This document shows positions 1-5,087 of a DNA stretch of 5,087 nucleotides, one piece after another. The position numbers were made by a program, and so were the translations under genes. Under the pieces are notes generated by a model that was not told the origin of the DNA, searched no databases, and saw only the letters and a list, made by a program, of their open reading frames with translations. Within the stretch, counting starts at the first letter, position 1, and each line of letters opens with the position of its first letter. The stretch covers positions 1 through 5,087 of the forward strand of contig JAJZGH010000305.1 of NCBI GenBank assembly GCA_021798635.1, read 5' to 3'. The stretch is from Planctomycetota bacterium (GTDB lineage: Bacteria; Planctomycetota; Phycisphaerae; WQYP01).

Positions 1-144
1 AGCCGCTTCCATCGCCGCACCGCCGCACATGGCCGAGACGCCGGCAACGGCAAATTCCAGAAACCTGCGACGATCCAATCCTAAGCCGAAGGATTTTCGC
101 GCGACATGTTTGGATTTTCTGGCATGATTTTTTTGCACGGTCAC
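1..144 (-). CDS. 5' end of a Tat-exported protein, truncated by window edge
   Basis: This is an open frame of 48 codons running off the left edge, so only the N-terminus is visible. It reads through a basic stretch (KNHARKSKHVARK) to LDRRRFLEF and then a small-residue hydrophobic run, AVAGVSAMCGGAAMEA. DRRRFLE closely fits the twin-arginine consensus (S/T-R-R-x-F-L-K), so export by the Tat pathway is likely. I chose the GTG at 144-142 because AAAGG lies six bases upstream. A second GTG at 138-136 and a TTG at 78-76, which would give a more usual short n-region beginning MDRRRFLEF, are alternatives. An in-frame TAG at 180-178 limits upstream extension. The mature domain is not visible, so the function is unknown; sulfatases, glycosidases and oxidoreductases are common Tat cargo in planctomycetes. 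It lies about 200 bp downstream of the GH2 gene on the same strand, possibly as part of the same locus. Confidence 0.7.
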   Translation of the reverse strand, partial: MTVQKNHARKSKHVARKSFGLGLDRRRFLEFAVAGVSAMCGGAAMEAA

Positions 145-150
145 AGATTG

Positions 151-155
151 CCTTT
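151..155 (-). promoter_or_regulatory. Ribosome binding site for the Tat-signal ORF
   Basis: AAAGG on the minus strand lies six bases before the GTG at 144-142. It is a moderate SD match and is the main reason for preferring that GTG over the one at 138-136, which would be 12 bases away. Confidence 0.4.
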
Positions 156-195
156 CGTTCCGGCACCATCTCCCCGCCTACTTCGCAGTTGCACT

Positions 196-224
196 ATTTT
201 ACCAGTCATGGCATAACACTCCAA
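196..224 (-). promoter_or_regulatory. Weak sigma70-type promoter candidate upstream of the Tat-signal ORF
   Basis: On the minus strand TAAAAT (201-196) matches the -10 consensus at five of six positions. It lies 17 bases after TTGGAG (224-219), which matches the -35 consensus at only three. Transcription would start near 190 and leave a leader of roughly 45 bases before the GTG at 144. The AT-rich setting fits, but the -35 is poor and planctomycete promoters are not well modelled by this consensus. Confidence 0.25.
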
Positions 225-347
225 AATTTCAATCACTGGTGGATTAACTTTAGAGTGTGGATTCCAGATGCTCGGCATTTTGCCGCGGTTGGCCTGCGTC
301 CAAATTCCCTTGGCTAACCCGCTACCACAACGGCCTAGCGCCGGTGC

Positions 348-2900
348 CTATAAAACATCCCGCACACTGCGAATCTCAAGTCGCCGCTCAAATTCGCTTA
401 AGGATATTCGCCTGGCAGGGCGCACTTCAATATCCATTTTTTTCCATGGAGCGACGTGGATAAAATTATCAGAGTATCGCGCATCAATATCCTTCAGATG
501 ACCCCACACCCATAACGCCGGTTTGCGGCTTTCAATCACAATTCGGAAAACATCTTCACCTGATCGTGACACGCTGTGACGTAATCCCGGCTCCGGCAAG
601 TGAAGATCCTTGGGGGCGGAAAAAAAATAACATCCCTCAGACTGGATCTTCCCTTCCACACGCAAAGTACTCCAAATCAGCAGATCCCCTTTAGGCGGCG
701 AGCCGTGATTATCCGGGTACCGCCATCGATCAAACACATGGCTGGACTGCGGAGGAATTGTAATCGTTTTTATACCCTGGTGCAGCAACTTGCCCTCTAC
801 ATCCGTAACACGCCAATCCAGTTCACCGCCCACTGATTCCATGCGGTCACTAACCACCCATATTTCCACCTCTCCGGAATGAACACCCGTCGTGGCACTG
901 ACCAAAAGTGGCGCAAAGAACCGCTTGGACTCATACATGATTGCCTTCCAGCGATGGTACCAGTCAATCATCGACCAAGTCGGGGCAGGCCAACTGTCAT
1001 TTAACTGCCATATTAGCGTAGCCATCGTCTCTGGCCTACTGCGCCTCCAGTGTTCCACGCCGTGACCAATAACGTAGGCCTGGGCAATCTGAGTCAGCCA
1101 CAGAGCCTCGTTAAAATCCTTCGGAGGCGGACCAAAATAGCTGGCCACAGCGTGCATCATGTTATCAATTCCGAATCGGCCGAACGAACGCTCGTGATAG
1201 ACCATGACCTTGCTGTCTATGCTCTCTCTGTCTGCCGGAACGGTATATGCATCGACTGTTGCCGGCTCCGGAAAGGACTGCATTCCAAATTCAGTGATAA
1301 AGCCATTCGCCTTTTGAAAACTCTTGGGGGGATTGGTGACATCCCAAGCTCCCCAATAGTGAATATCGTTGCTGCTGCCGGGATCACCACTGCCAAGCTC
1401 ATAGTTCGCGCCTGGCAGTTCCTGCTGCACGATTCCTCCAATGGTATCGCGGAAGAGCTTGTTAAATCCATGGAACCAATAGATTTCATTATTTCCGCTC
1501 CAGAGCGCAATACATGGATGGTGCCGATTCAGCCGAACCTGCTCCTGTACTTCCAAGCGAACATTCTCCAACCAATGTGCATCAAAGACCGGATAAAAAT
1601 GATTGGCAAATTTAAACTCGAAGATTACCAGCAAACCCAACTCATCGCAGGCATCAAATTGTGACTGGGGTTCGTAATAACCGCCGCCCCAGAAGCGCAG
1701 CAGATTAAAGTGGCAATCTCTGGCATCTTCCATGTAACTGCGAAGAATGTCCGGAGTAACACGCGAGGGAATGTTATCACCCGGTACCCAGTCCGCACCT
1801 TTGGCAAAAAATGGCACACCATTCACCTCCAGATGCACCGCCATCTTTTCACTTTTCGCGATGTATCGAATCGTTCTAATGCCTATGCGGCGCCGGGTTT
1901 TATCAATCACAGTCCCACGGGAATCCATAAGCTCAACAACAATCGTGTAGAGAGGTTGCGATCCCATTCCATTGGGCCACCACAAATGGGGGTCGGGAAT
2001 TCTTAATTCTGCTGCGCCGCGACCATGTGGCAGGGTGAACACAGTATTGGTGACCGGCTGACCGTTGAACAAGACCGTAGCTTTGGCACTCAGAGCCGTG
2101 GGAACTCCTTCCGCAGCTAATGCGAGGTGCAGTTGAGCAAAACCCGAATGATCAAGGTTTTGATCCCACCGCAACTCCGCGATCCGACAGTCAAAACCGA
2201 TAATTTCAATTGGCTTCCAGATTCCGCAAGTTAGCAGTGGCCTGCACCAATCCCAGCCCCACATGTACGGAGCCTTCCGTATCCATGCTTGAGGACTCTT
2301 TAGCCGGTTTATTAGTCCGCGTTCGTTTTTATATTCCGCAACCCTCGACGCCGCATAAGGAGACGTAGGCTGAAACTCAATTTCAACTACATTCTCACCG
2401 GACTTGATGCAATTTCTGACGTCGTACTCCCAGGTGCGGTACATATTGTCGGCCGAACCGATTTTCACACCGTTTACCCGGATGGTTGCTAAGGTATCAA
2501 GCCCGTGACACCGCAATTTGATGAACTTTCTGTGTAAGATCTCGGATTCCAGTGTGAAACTTCGCGTGTAGCGCCAAACTCTTTTGCCCACCCATTGGAC
2601 TTTGCTATTGTTGTCGCGGAAATAGGGGTCTGGAATACGGTTTGCAGACAAAAGGTCTGTGAAAATATCGCCCGGAACCTTCGCGGGATATGATTCGCCG
2701 CCCGCTTCCCCCTCGTGCACGCGCCACGTCGAGCCGTCAAGACTTTGCACAATCATACCCGATGGCAAGTTACCATTATCGGTGCCGACCGCCCCGATGT
2801 CCGGTCCGTCAGCCAATACCACCGATGCCGCCGCACCTGCTGCGCCGTGCAGAAATAGCCGCCGTGAAATTTCGTGCACATCCATTGGTATCTCGGCCAT
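348..2900 (-). CDS. Tat-exported GH2 beta-mannosidase
   Basis: This complete 850-residue protein very likely removes terminal beta-linked mannose from the non-reducing ends of mannan oligosaccharides or glycans. The N-terminus carries a Tat signal (ISRRLFLHGAAGAAAS, residues 11-26), so it should act outside the cytoplasm. A GH2 sugar-binding jelly-roll spans about 55-240 (WRYTRSF, 109-115; WGWDW, 214-218), followed by an immunoglobulin-like domain to about 345 (LWWPNG, 306-311). The TIM barrel spans about 350-670, with KGADWVPGDN at 367-376 and RFWGGGYYE at 402-410. SGNNE supplies the acid/base Glu472 and FITEFGMQSFP the nucleophile Glu537; WQLNDSWP (631-638) is a further family motif. About 170 C-terminal residues probably form beta-sandwich domains. 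The length is normal for bacterial beta-mannosidases. The ATG at 2900-2898 is chosen for its SD and for placing the Tat motif near the N-terminus. Another GH2 exo-activity, such as exo-glucosaminidase, is less likely but possible. Confidence 0.9.
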   Translation of the reverse strand: MAEIPMDVHEISRRLFLHGAAGAAASVVLADGPDIGAVGTDNGNLPSGMIVQSLDGSTWRVHEGEAGGESYPAKVPGDIFTDLLSANRIPDPYFRDNNSKVQWVGKRVWRYTRSFTLESEILHRKFIKLRCHGLDTLATIRVNGVKIGSADNMYRTWEYDVRNCIKSGENVVEIEFQPTSPYAASRVAEYKNERGLINRLKSPQAWIRKAPYMWGWDWCRPLLTCGIWKPIEIIGFDCRIAELRWDQNLDHSGFAQLHLALAAEGVPTALSAKATVLFNGQPVTNTVFTLPHGRGAAELRIPDPHLWWPNGMGSQPLYTIVVELMDSRGTVIDKTRRRIGIRTIRYIAKSEKMAVHLEVNGVPFFAKGADWVPGDNIPSRVTPDILRSYMEDARDCHFNLLRFWGGGYYEPQSQFDACDELGLLVIFEFKFANHFYPVFDAHWLENVRLEVQEQVRLNRHHPCIALWSGNNEIYWFHGFNKLFRDTIGGIVQQELPGANYELGSGDPGSSNDIHYWGAWDVTNPPKSFQKANGFITEFGMQSFPEPATVDAYTVPADRESIDSKVMVYHERSFGRFGIDNMMHAVASYFGPPPKDFNEALWLTQIAQAYVIGHGVEHWRRSRPETMATLIWQLNDSWPAPTWSMIDWYHRWKAIMYESKRFFAPLLVSATTGVHSGEVEIWVVSDRMESVGGELDWRVTDVEGKLLHQGIKTITIPPQSSHVFDRWRYPDNHGSPPKGDLLIWSTLRVEGKIQSEGCYFFSAPKDLHLPEPGLRHSVSRSGEDVFRIVIESRKPALWVWGHLKDIDARYSDNFIHVAPWKKMDIEVRPARRISLSEFERRLEIRSVRDVL

Positions 2901-2909
2901 CGTTCGTAT

Positions 2910-2915
2910 CCTCCT
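2910..2915 (-). promoter_or_regulatory. Ribosome binding site fixing the GH2 start
   Basis: A perfect AGGAGG on the minus strand lies nine bases before the ATG at 2900-2898. It rules against the in-frame ATG 28 codons upstream (2984), which would put the SD inside the coding region and give the Tat signal an unusually long front. Confidence 0.85.
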
Positions 2916-2960
2916 GATAGGCAAAGCACGGATTACCTGAAAGCGTGCGGCGTCCCTGTA

Positions 2961-2989
2961 AAAATAACAATACGCATCAACCACGTAAA
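2961..2989 (-). promoter_or_regulatory. Candidate promoter for the GH2 gene
   Basis: On the minus strand TTTACG (2989-2984) and TATTTT (2966-2961) are separated by 17 bases, and TG-T precedes the -10 as in extended -10 promoters. Each hexamer matches the consensus at four of six positions. A start near 2954 would give a leader of about 55 bases ending in the strong SD. This is the best candidate in the interval, but it rests on pattern only. Confidence 0.3.
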
Positions 2990-3132
2990 CTAAGCAGGCT
3001 TGTACGTTTCATCCAACGCCAATTAAAGAGTGCTGACAAATCGTTTGTCGTATGGCCCATTTGCAACAACGGGGTTGCAGGTTGCTGCAAGGAAAGCTGT
3101 GAGTGAAAGGCAAGCGACAAATATTGCCACAT
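2977..3132 (-). CDS. Possible small ORF (51 codons) upstream of the GH2 gene
   Basis: An ATG at 3132-3130 opens a frame of 51 codons ending with TGA at 2979-2977. GGGAGG (3145-3140) lies seven bases upstream, spacing as good as for the confirmed genes here. The peptide begins MWQYLSLAFHSQLSLQQ and ends NWRWMKRTSLLSLRG. It has a hydrophobic start, several leucines and tryptophans and a basic end, with no domain I recognise. An in-frame ATG seven codons upstream (3153) lacks an SD. It sits about 100 bp after the pseudopilin stop and 76 bp before the GH2 start, on the same strand. The alternative-folding segment and the palindrome both lie inside it. It could be a real small protein, a leader peptide or a chance frame over regulatory DNA. 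Only the SD supports it, so confidence is low. Confidence 0.3.
   Translation of the reverse strand: MWQYLSLAFHSQLSLQQPATPLLQMGHTTNDLSALFNWRWMKRTSLLSLRG
3035..3049. promoter_or_regulatory. 15-bp palindrome, possible operator
   Basis: GACAAA-TCG-TTTGTC is a perfect inverted repeat with six-base arms and a three-base centre. It lies about 46 bases upstream of the candidate -35 of the GH2 gene. The minus-strand core AAACGATTT resembles the AA-N-CG-N-TT core of LacI-family operators, which often control sugar-utilisation genes. A matching half-site GACAAAT recurs at 3116-3122. No regulator gene is present in the window, so the family is a guess. On the RNA it would be a short six-pair hairpin with a three-base loop. 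Confidence 0.35.
3061..3090 (-). repeat. Inverted-repeat segment with three mutually exclusive foldings
   Basis: Read on the minus strand, this 30-base segment has ends TTGCAGCAAC and GTTGTTGCAA, which pair over ten positions (one G-U) around a ten-base loop. Inside it, TTGCAG pairs perfectly with CTGCAA across a CAAC loop (3090-3075). CTGCAA overlaps TGCAAC, which pairs perfectly with GTTGCA (3079-3062). Segments 1-2, 2-3 or 1-3 can pair, but not all at once. No T-run follows, so it is not a standard terminator. Confidence 0.5.
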
Positions 3133-3205
3133 TACCTCGCCTCCCTTTTCCATGCGGATGAATGTAGTTCACCAGGGGTCGCTCCGAGCCAATTAGAACC
3201 GACTC

Positions 3206-3226
3206 ATGTGAGATCGCAAATCACAT
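3206..3226. repeat. Inverted repeat just after the pseudopilin stop
   Basis: ATGTGA (3206-3211) and TCACAT (3221-3226) form six-base arms around nine bases, starting ten bases past the TGA at 3238-3236. It could be a weak hairpin at the 3' end of the pseudopilin mRNA. There is no T-run, so calling it an intrinsic terminator is not justified. Confidence 0.3.
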
Positions 3227-3235
3227 ACCCCACAT

Positions 3236-4147
3236 TCAGAAGCCCGTGGCCACATTGAGAACATGCAGGCCTCCAGCTTTGATCGGCTCGACATGTCCGT
3301 CCATGAACTCGGCGTTGGCGACCCCTGACGAGGGGGAATTCAAGGGCGTATTTGGGGCCGGGTTGAAGTGGCGATAACGCAGCCCTGTACCGCCCACATA
3401 CGTACCAGTATCGTCATAGTTTCCGGCGATAGCTCCCACGTTTGGCTCAAAGAAATTTGGCGGAATCACAGTGGACATACTGACGCCGGCCGACGGTTGG
3501 TTGAAGCCCGTCCAATCAAAGGCGTAGAAAGATTCGGGAGACGCCGGACCTAAAGGTTGATTGCAATCGCCAATTCCGATTACCTCGGCAGGATTGGGAA
3601 TATCAACATCCCGCTTTGGCGAGGAGTAGTACGGCGGCTGTATCCAGTTAAAGTGATAGGGGTTGACCCATACAAAAACATTGGGGTTGACGGAATAAGT
3701 CGTTGGAGATACATACGGCTCAGTAACCCACGGATTAGAATAGGGGACCATCTGGCTGGGACACGAAAATAATGGCATATATTTTGCGCGAAGTCCTTGA
3801 TAAGAATAGCCATGCTGCATCGTGTTCCTTAAGCTCATCTTGTACGACAGGTATGCCACGCTTCCGGAACTGGCGGGAATGCCCATTTCCCATTCAAAGA
3901 GTTGGTCATTCCATGCGTATGCGAATTCATTTGGGGATGTCGGCTGTTGGTTGGAAAGCAGGAAGCCTTTATTGCTTGCGACATATTCATCCGCAAGTTG
4001 TCCCAATGATCGTAAATTAGATTCACACTGAATACTCAACCCCGACTGTCGGGCCATGGCCAGTGCCGGAAGCAAAAGCGATATCAGAAGTGCGATAATG
4101 GAAATTACAACCAATAACTCAACAAGTGTAAAACCACGAAATTTCAT
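3236..4147 (-). CDS. Pseudopilin-like protein with type IV prepilin leader
   Basis: The 303-residue product begins [14 protein letters not shown]. This is a short basic leader, the prepilin peptidase cut after Gly5, Phe as the methylated first mature residue and Glu at mature position 5. A hydrophobic helix follows (about 6-30, ending [11 protein letters not shown]), then the conserved [10 protein letters not shown] stretch (about 41-50). The remainder is a globular domain rich in Pro, Tyr and Asn, with FSCPSQ at 127-132, YRH near 258-260 and NAEFMDGHV at 278-286. This layout matches the large pseudopilin-like proteins (H-X9-DG type) expanded in planctomycetes. They are thought to be membrane-anchored surface or type II secretion-related proteins, with no established individual role. 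Here 22 residues rather than nine separate the His from the DG. The ATG at 4147-4145 is chosen because GAAAGGG lies seven bases upstream; an in-frame GTG at 4168 would spoil the leader. It lies 96 bp after the PEP-CTERM gene and may be co-transcribed. Confidence 0.9.
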   Translation of the reverse strand: MKFRGFTLVELLVVISIIALLISLLLPALAMARQSGLSIQCESNLRSLGQLADEYVASNKGFLLSNQQPTSPNEFAYAWNDQLFEWEMGIPASSGSVAYLSYKMSLRNTMQHGYSYQGLRAKYMPLFSCPSQMVPYSNPWVTEPYVSPTTYSVNPNVFVWVNPYHFNWIQPPYYSSPKRDVDIPNPAEVIGIGDCNQPLGPASPESFYAFDWTGFNQPSAGVSMSTVIPPNFFEPNVGAIAGNYDDTGTYVGGTGLRYRHFNPAPNTPLNSPSSGVANAEFMDGHVEPIKAGGLHVLNVATGF

Positions 4148-4154
4148 TTTTATA

Positions 4155-4160
4155 CCCTTT
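4155..4160 (-). promoter_or_regulatory. Ribosome binding site fixing the pseudopilin start
   Basis: AAAGGG on the minus strand ends seven bases before the ATG at 4147-4145. It selects that ATG over the upstream in-frame GTG at 4168-4166 and gives the usual five-residue prepilin leader. Confidence 0.7.
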
Positions 4161-4184
4161 CGATACACGGTTTGGCATCGAGGC

Positions 4185-4217
4185 GGGAGGTTGGATCACT
4201 GAATAGCCCAACCTCCC
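4185..4217 (-). terminator. Perfect 10-bp hairpin between PEP-CTERM and pseudopilin genes
   Basis: GGGAGGTTGG (4185-4194) and CCAACCTCCC (4208-4217) are exact reverse complements around a 13-base loop. In the transcript the hairpin begins 26 bases after the PEP-CTERM stop and ends about 25 bases before the pseudopilin SD. The stem is strong and GC-rich but is not followed by a T-run. It may be a partial or Rho-assisted terminator, or a 3'-end stabiliser that sets different mRNA levels for the two genes. The structure is certain; its function is inferred. Confidence 0.5.
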
Positions 4218-4243
4218 ATGCACTCGATTGCAAAGTCACCTTT

Positions 4244-5014
4244 TCAGGCAACGCGACGACGCTTTAGCAGCAACAGGCCGATTCCAGCACCAACTGCCAT
4301 TAAACCAATGGTTGCCGGCTCAGGAACGGGCGTCACGCCGACGATTTGCACTCCGTTAAATACCCCTTCACCGGCACCACCGGTAAAGGAAACCTGCAAT
4401 GCGCCAGCTCCATTCGCCGTAGCATCGAAAATTGTATAGTTGTTATTCGTGGAGTTGTTATAAAAAATTCCCGATGAACTGCCTCCGTCCACGGTGTTGT
4501 TGAATTGGCCCGCGGCGGGAGCCCCGGTTCCGGTCGTGATGGAAAATGTTGTTATATCGCTGTTATAACCGGCGTTTTGCCCATAAATATACAGAGTATA
4601 GTTCCCGCTATCTGCTAAGCCTGTGAGGGTAACGGTTCCGGTGTTGTTGCTTGATGCGATCAGGGTTCCGCCTAATAACGCGTTGGCCGGGCTGGTAGGG
4701 TCGCCGTATGTGCTCGTGGCGGTGAAACTCACTCCAACATTGGTTGGCAAGTTGTCCGCCGTGACCAAGTTGCTTAGCGTGCCGCTTGTGGCGTTCGCCG
4801 GCTCCGACAATACGTTCCATACAGGAGCGGCGATGCTGTCTCCCGTGTAGGCACCCTGGTTGCCCGAAAAGGATCCCTGCTGCCCAGTAAAGACACCTGT
4901 TCCCTCAAACTGGACATTTACAGTATCGGCCCGGGCCGCTGCCGCCCAATTCGATGCCGATGCCACAACCGCCAAGGTTGCCAGAGTTACCAAACATGAT
5001 TTTGTAATAAACAT
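4244..5014 (-). CDS. PEP-CTERM sorting domain protein, secreted
   Basis: The 256-residue product has an N-terminal Sec-type signal peptide (MFITKSCLVTLATLAVVA, cut probably near AAA-RA at about 26-30). The C-terminus is a textbook PEP-CTERM tail: VPEP at 230-233, a hydrophobic segment to about 250, then KRRR at 251-254. Such tails are recognised by an exosortase in the inner membrane and cut during sorting to the cell surface; no exosortase is in the window. The body is rich in Gly, Thr, Ser and Asn and predicted mostly beta, with YTLYIYGQNAGYNS (139-152) as a typical beta-sandwich stretch. Near the mature N-terminus a seven-residue unit, FTGQQGS/FSGNQGA/YTGDSIA, repeats at 42-62. There is no catalytic motif, so it is probably a structural or matrix protein. 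The start at 5014-5012 is preferred over 5020 because the SD would be only one base from the latter. Confidence 0.9.
   Translation of the reverse strand: MFITKSCLVTLATLAVVASASNWAAAARADTVNVQFEGTGVFTGQQGSFSGNQGAYTGDSIAAPVWNVLSEPANATSGTLSNLVTADNLPTNVGVSFTATSTYGDPTSPANALLGGTLIASSNNTGTVTLTGLADSGNYTLYIYGQNAGYNSDITTFSITTGTGAPAAGQFNNTVDGGSSSGIFYNNSTNNNYTIFDATANGAGALQVSFTGGAGEGVFNGVQIVGVTPVPEPATIGLMAVGAGIGLLLLKRRRVA
4829..4891 (-). repeat. Tandem seven-residue coding repeat in the PEP-CTERM protein
   Basis: Three consecutive seven-codon units encode FTGQQGS, FSGNQGA and YTGDSIA. The aromatic-[TS]-G core is kept in all three and the Q-G pair in the first two. The units are diverged at the DNA level, which suggests an old expansion or a structural turn motif rather than recent slippage. 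Confidence 0.5.
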
Positions 5015-5021
5015 AGACATT

Positions 5022-5027
5022 CTCCTC
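5022..5027 (-). promoter_or_regulatory. Ribosome binding site deciding the PEP-CTERM start
   Basis: GAGGAG on the minus strand lies one base from the ATG at 5020-5018 but seven bases from the ATG at 5014-5012. Normal spacing therefore favours the second ATG and shortens the protein by two residues. Confidence 0.65.
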
Positions 5028-5060
5028 TTGCTCCACCCTCACGGGCGGATGACGTAGATG

Positions 5061-5084
5061 CGGCAGTCACGAAAGTGGCAGCCG
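5061..5084 (+). repeat. Imperfect hairpin with GAAA tetraloop near the right edge
   Basis: CGGCAGTCAC and GTGGCAGCCG flank GAAA. As plus-strand RNA this gives eight Watson-Crick pairs, one G-U and one A-A mismatch, closed by a GNRA loop with a C-G closing pair. As minus-strand RNA it is weaker (two mismatches, UUUC loop). It lies about 50 bases upstream of the PEP-CTERM start. It may be the end of a plus-strand transcript, part of the PEP-CTERM leader, or chance; the window edge cuts off the context. Confidence 0.3.
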
Positions 5085-5087
5085 ATT

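Larger units (their letters stand above)
145..347 (-). other. Non-coding interval between the GH2 gene and the Tat-signal ORF
   Basis: These 203 bases hold no convincing gene on either strand. No intrinsic terminator is evident after the GH2 stop: the only compact hairpin (CGGCA-ttt-TGCCG at 273-285) has a five-pair stem and no T-run. The part from about 190 to 260 is AT-rich and contains the weak promoter candidate listed separately. The two genes may therefore be read through together or transcribed separately; the sequence does not decide this. Confidence 0.5.

Noticed and set aside
1..169. Alternative frame from an ATG at 169-167, open to the left edge
   Set aside because: Its product is Arg- and Cys-rich without motifs, while the neighbouring frame encodes a convincing Tat signal.
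273..285. Intrinsic terminator after the GH2 gene
   Set aside because: The stem is only five pairs with a three-base loop, there is no T-run, and it starts more than 60 bases after the stop.
1050..1664. Open frame of 204 codons on the plus strand
   Set aside because: It lies wholly antisense to the GH2 catalytic barrel, whose motifs are intact. The translation has no family features and I see no SD worth noting.
2901..2984. N-terminal extension of the GH2 protein by 28 residues
   Set aside because: A perfect AGGAGG sits inside this stretch nine bases before the downstream ATG, and the extension would bury the Tat motif at residue 40.
3206..3226. CRP-type site TGTGA...TCACA
   Set aside because: The half-sites are nine bases apart instead of the six CRP needs, and it lies at the 3' end of a gene rather than at a promoter.
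4148..4168. GTG start adding seven residues to the pseudopilin
   Set aside because: The SD for the ATG at 4147 lies within it, and the shorter leader is the normal prepilin form.
4218..4850. Plus-strand frames at 4218-4439 and 4623-4850
   Set aside because: Both are antisense shadows of the PEP-CTERM gene, whose signal peptide and sorting tail are clear.

Overview
The window reads as one co-oriented stretch: every gene I can support lies on the minus strand. It most likely comes from a planctomycete-type bacterium, with Phycisphaerae the best guess and Verrucomicrobiota or Lentisphaerota possible. Three features point that way: a PEP-CTERM surface protein, a pseudopilin of the large planctomycete type (FTLVELL leader, DGHV ending), and Tat signals on a secreted glycosidase and its neighbour. 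Shine-Dalgarno (SD) sites are clear and settle several start codons. The lineage is an inference from gene style, not from a marker gene.

In the direction of transcription (right to left) the order is as follows. (1) 5014-4244 encodes a secreted PEP-CTERM protein of about 256 residues. (2) The 96-bp gap after it holds a perfect 10-bp inverted repeat. (3) 4147-3236 encodes a pseudopilin-like protein of 303 residues. (4) A 335-bp interval (3235-2901) contains a possible 51-codon small ORF with a good SD, a 30-nt segment that can fold in alternative ways, a 15-bp palindrome and a weak candidate promoter. (5) 2900-348 encodes a complete GH2 beta-mannosidase of 850 residues with a Tat signal and both catalytic glutamates. 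(6) 347-145 is non-coding, with one weak promoter candidate. (7) 144-1 is the 5' end of another Tat-exported protein that runs off the left edge.

Together the genes suggest an envelope and polysaccharide-use locus: an exported exo-beta-mannosidase, another exported protein next to it, and two surface proteins (exosortase-sorted and pilin-like). Apart from strand and proximity, nothing proves that they work together. The PEP-CTERM and pseudopilin genes could share a transcript. The mannosidase probably has its own regulatory region in 2901-3235, which is the least explained and most interesting part of the window. No RNA gene, insertion sequence, CRISPR array or defence system was seen.
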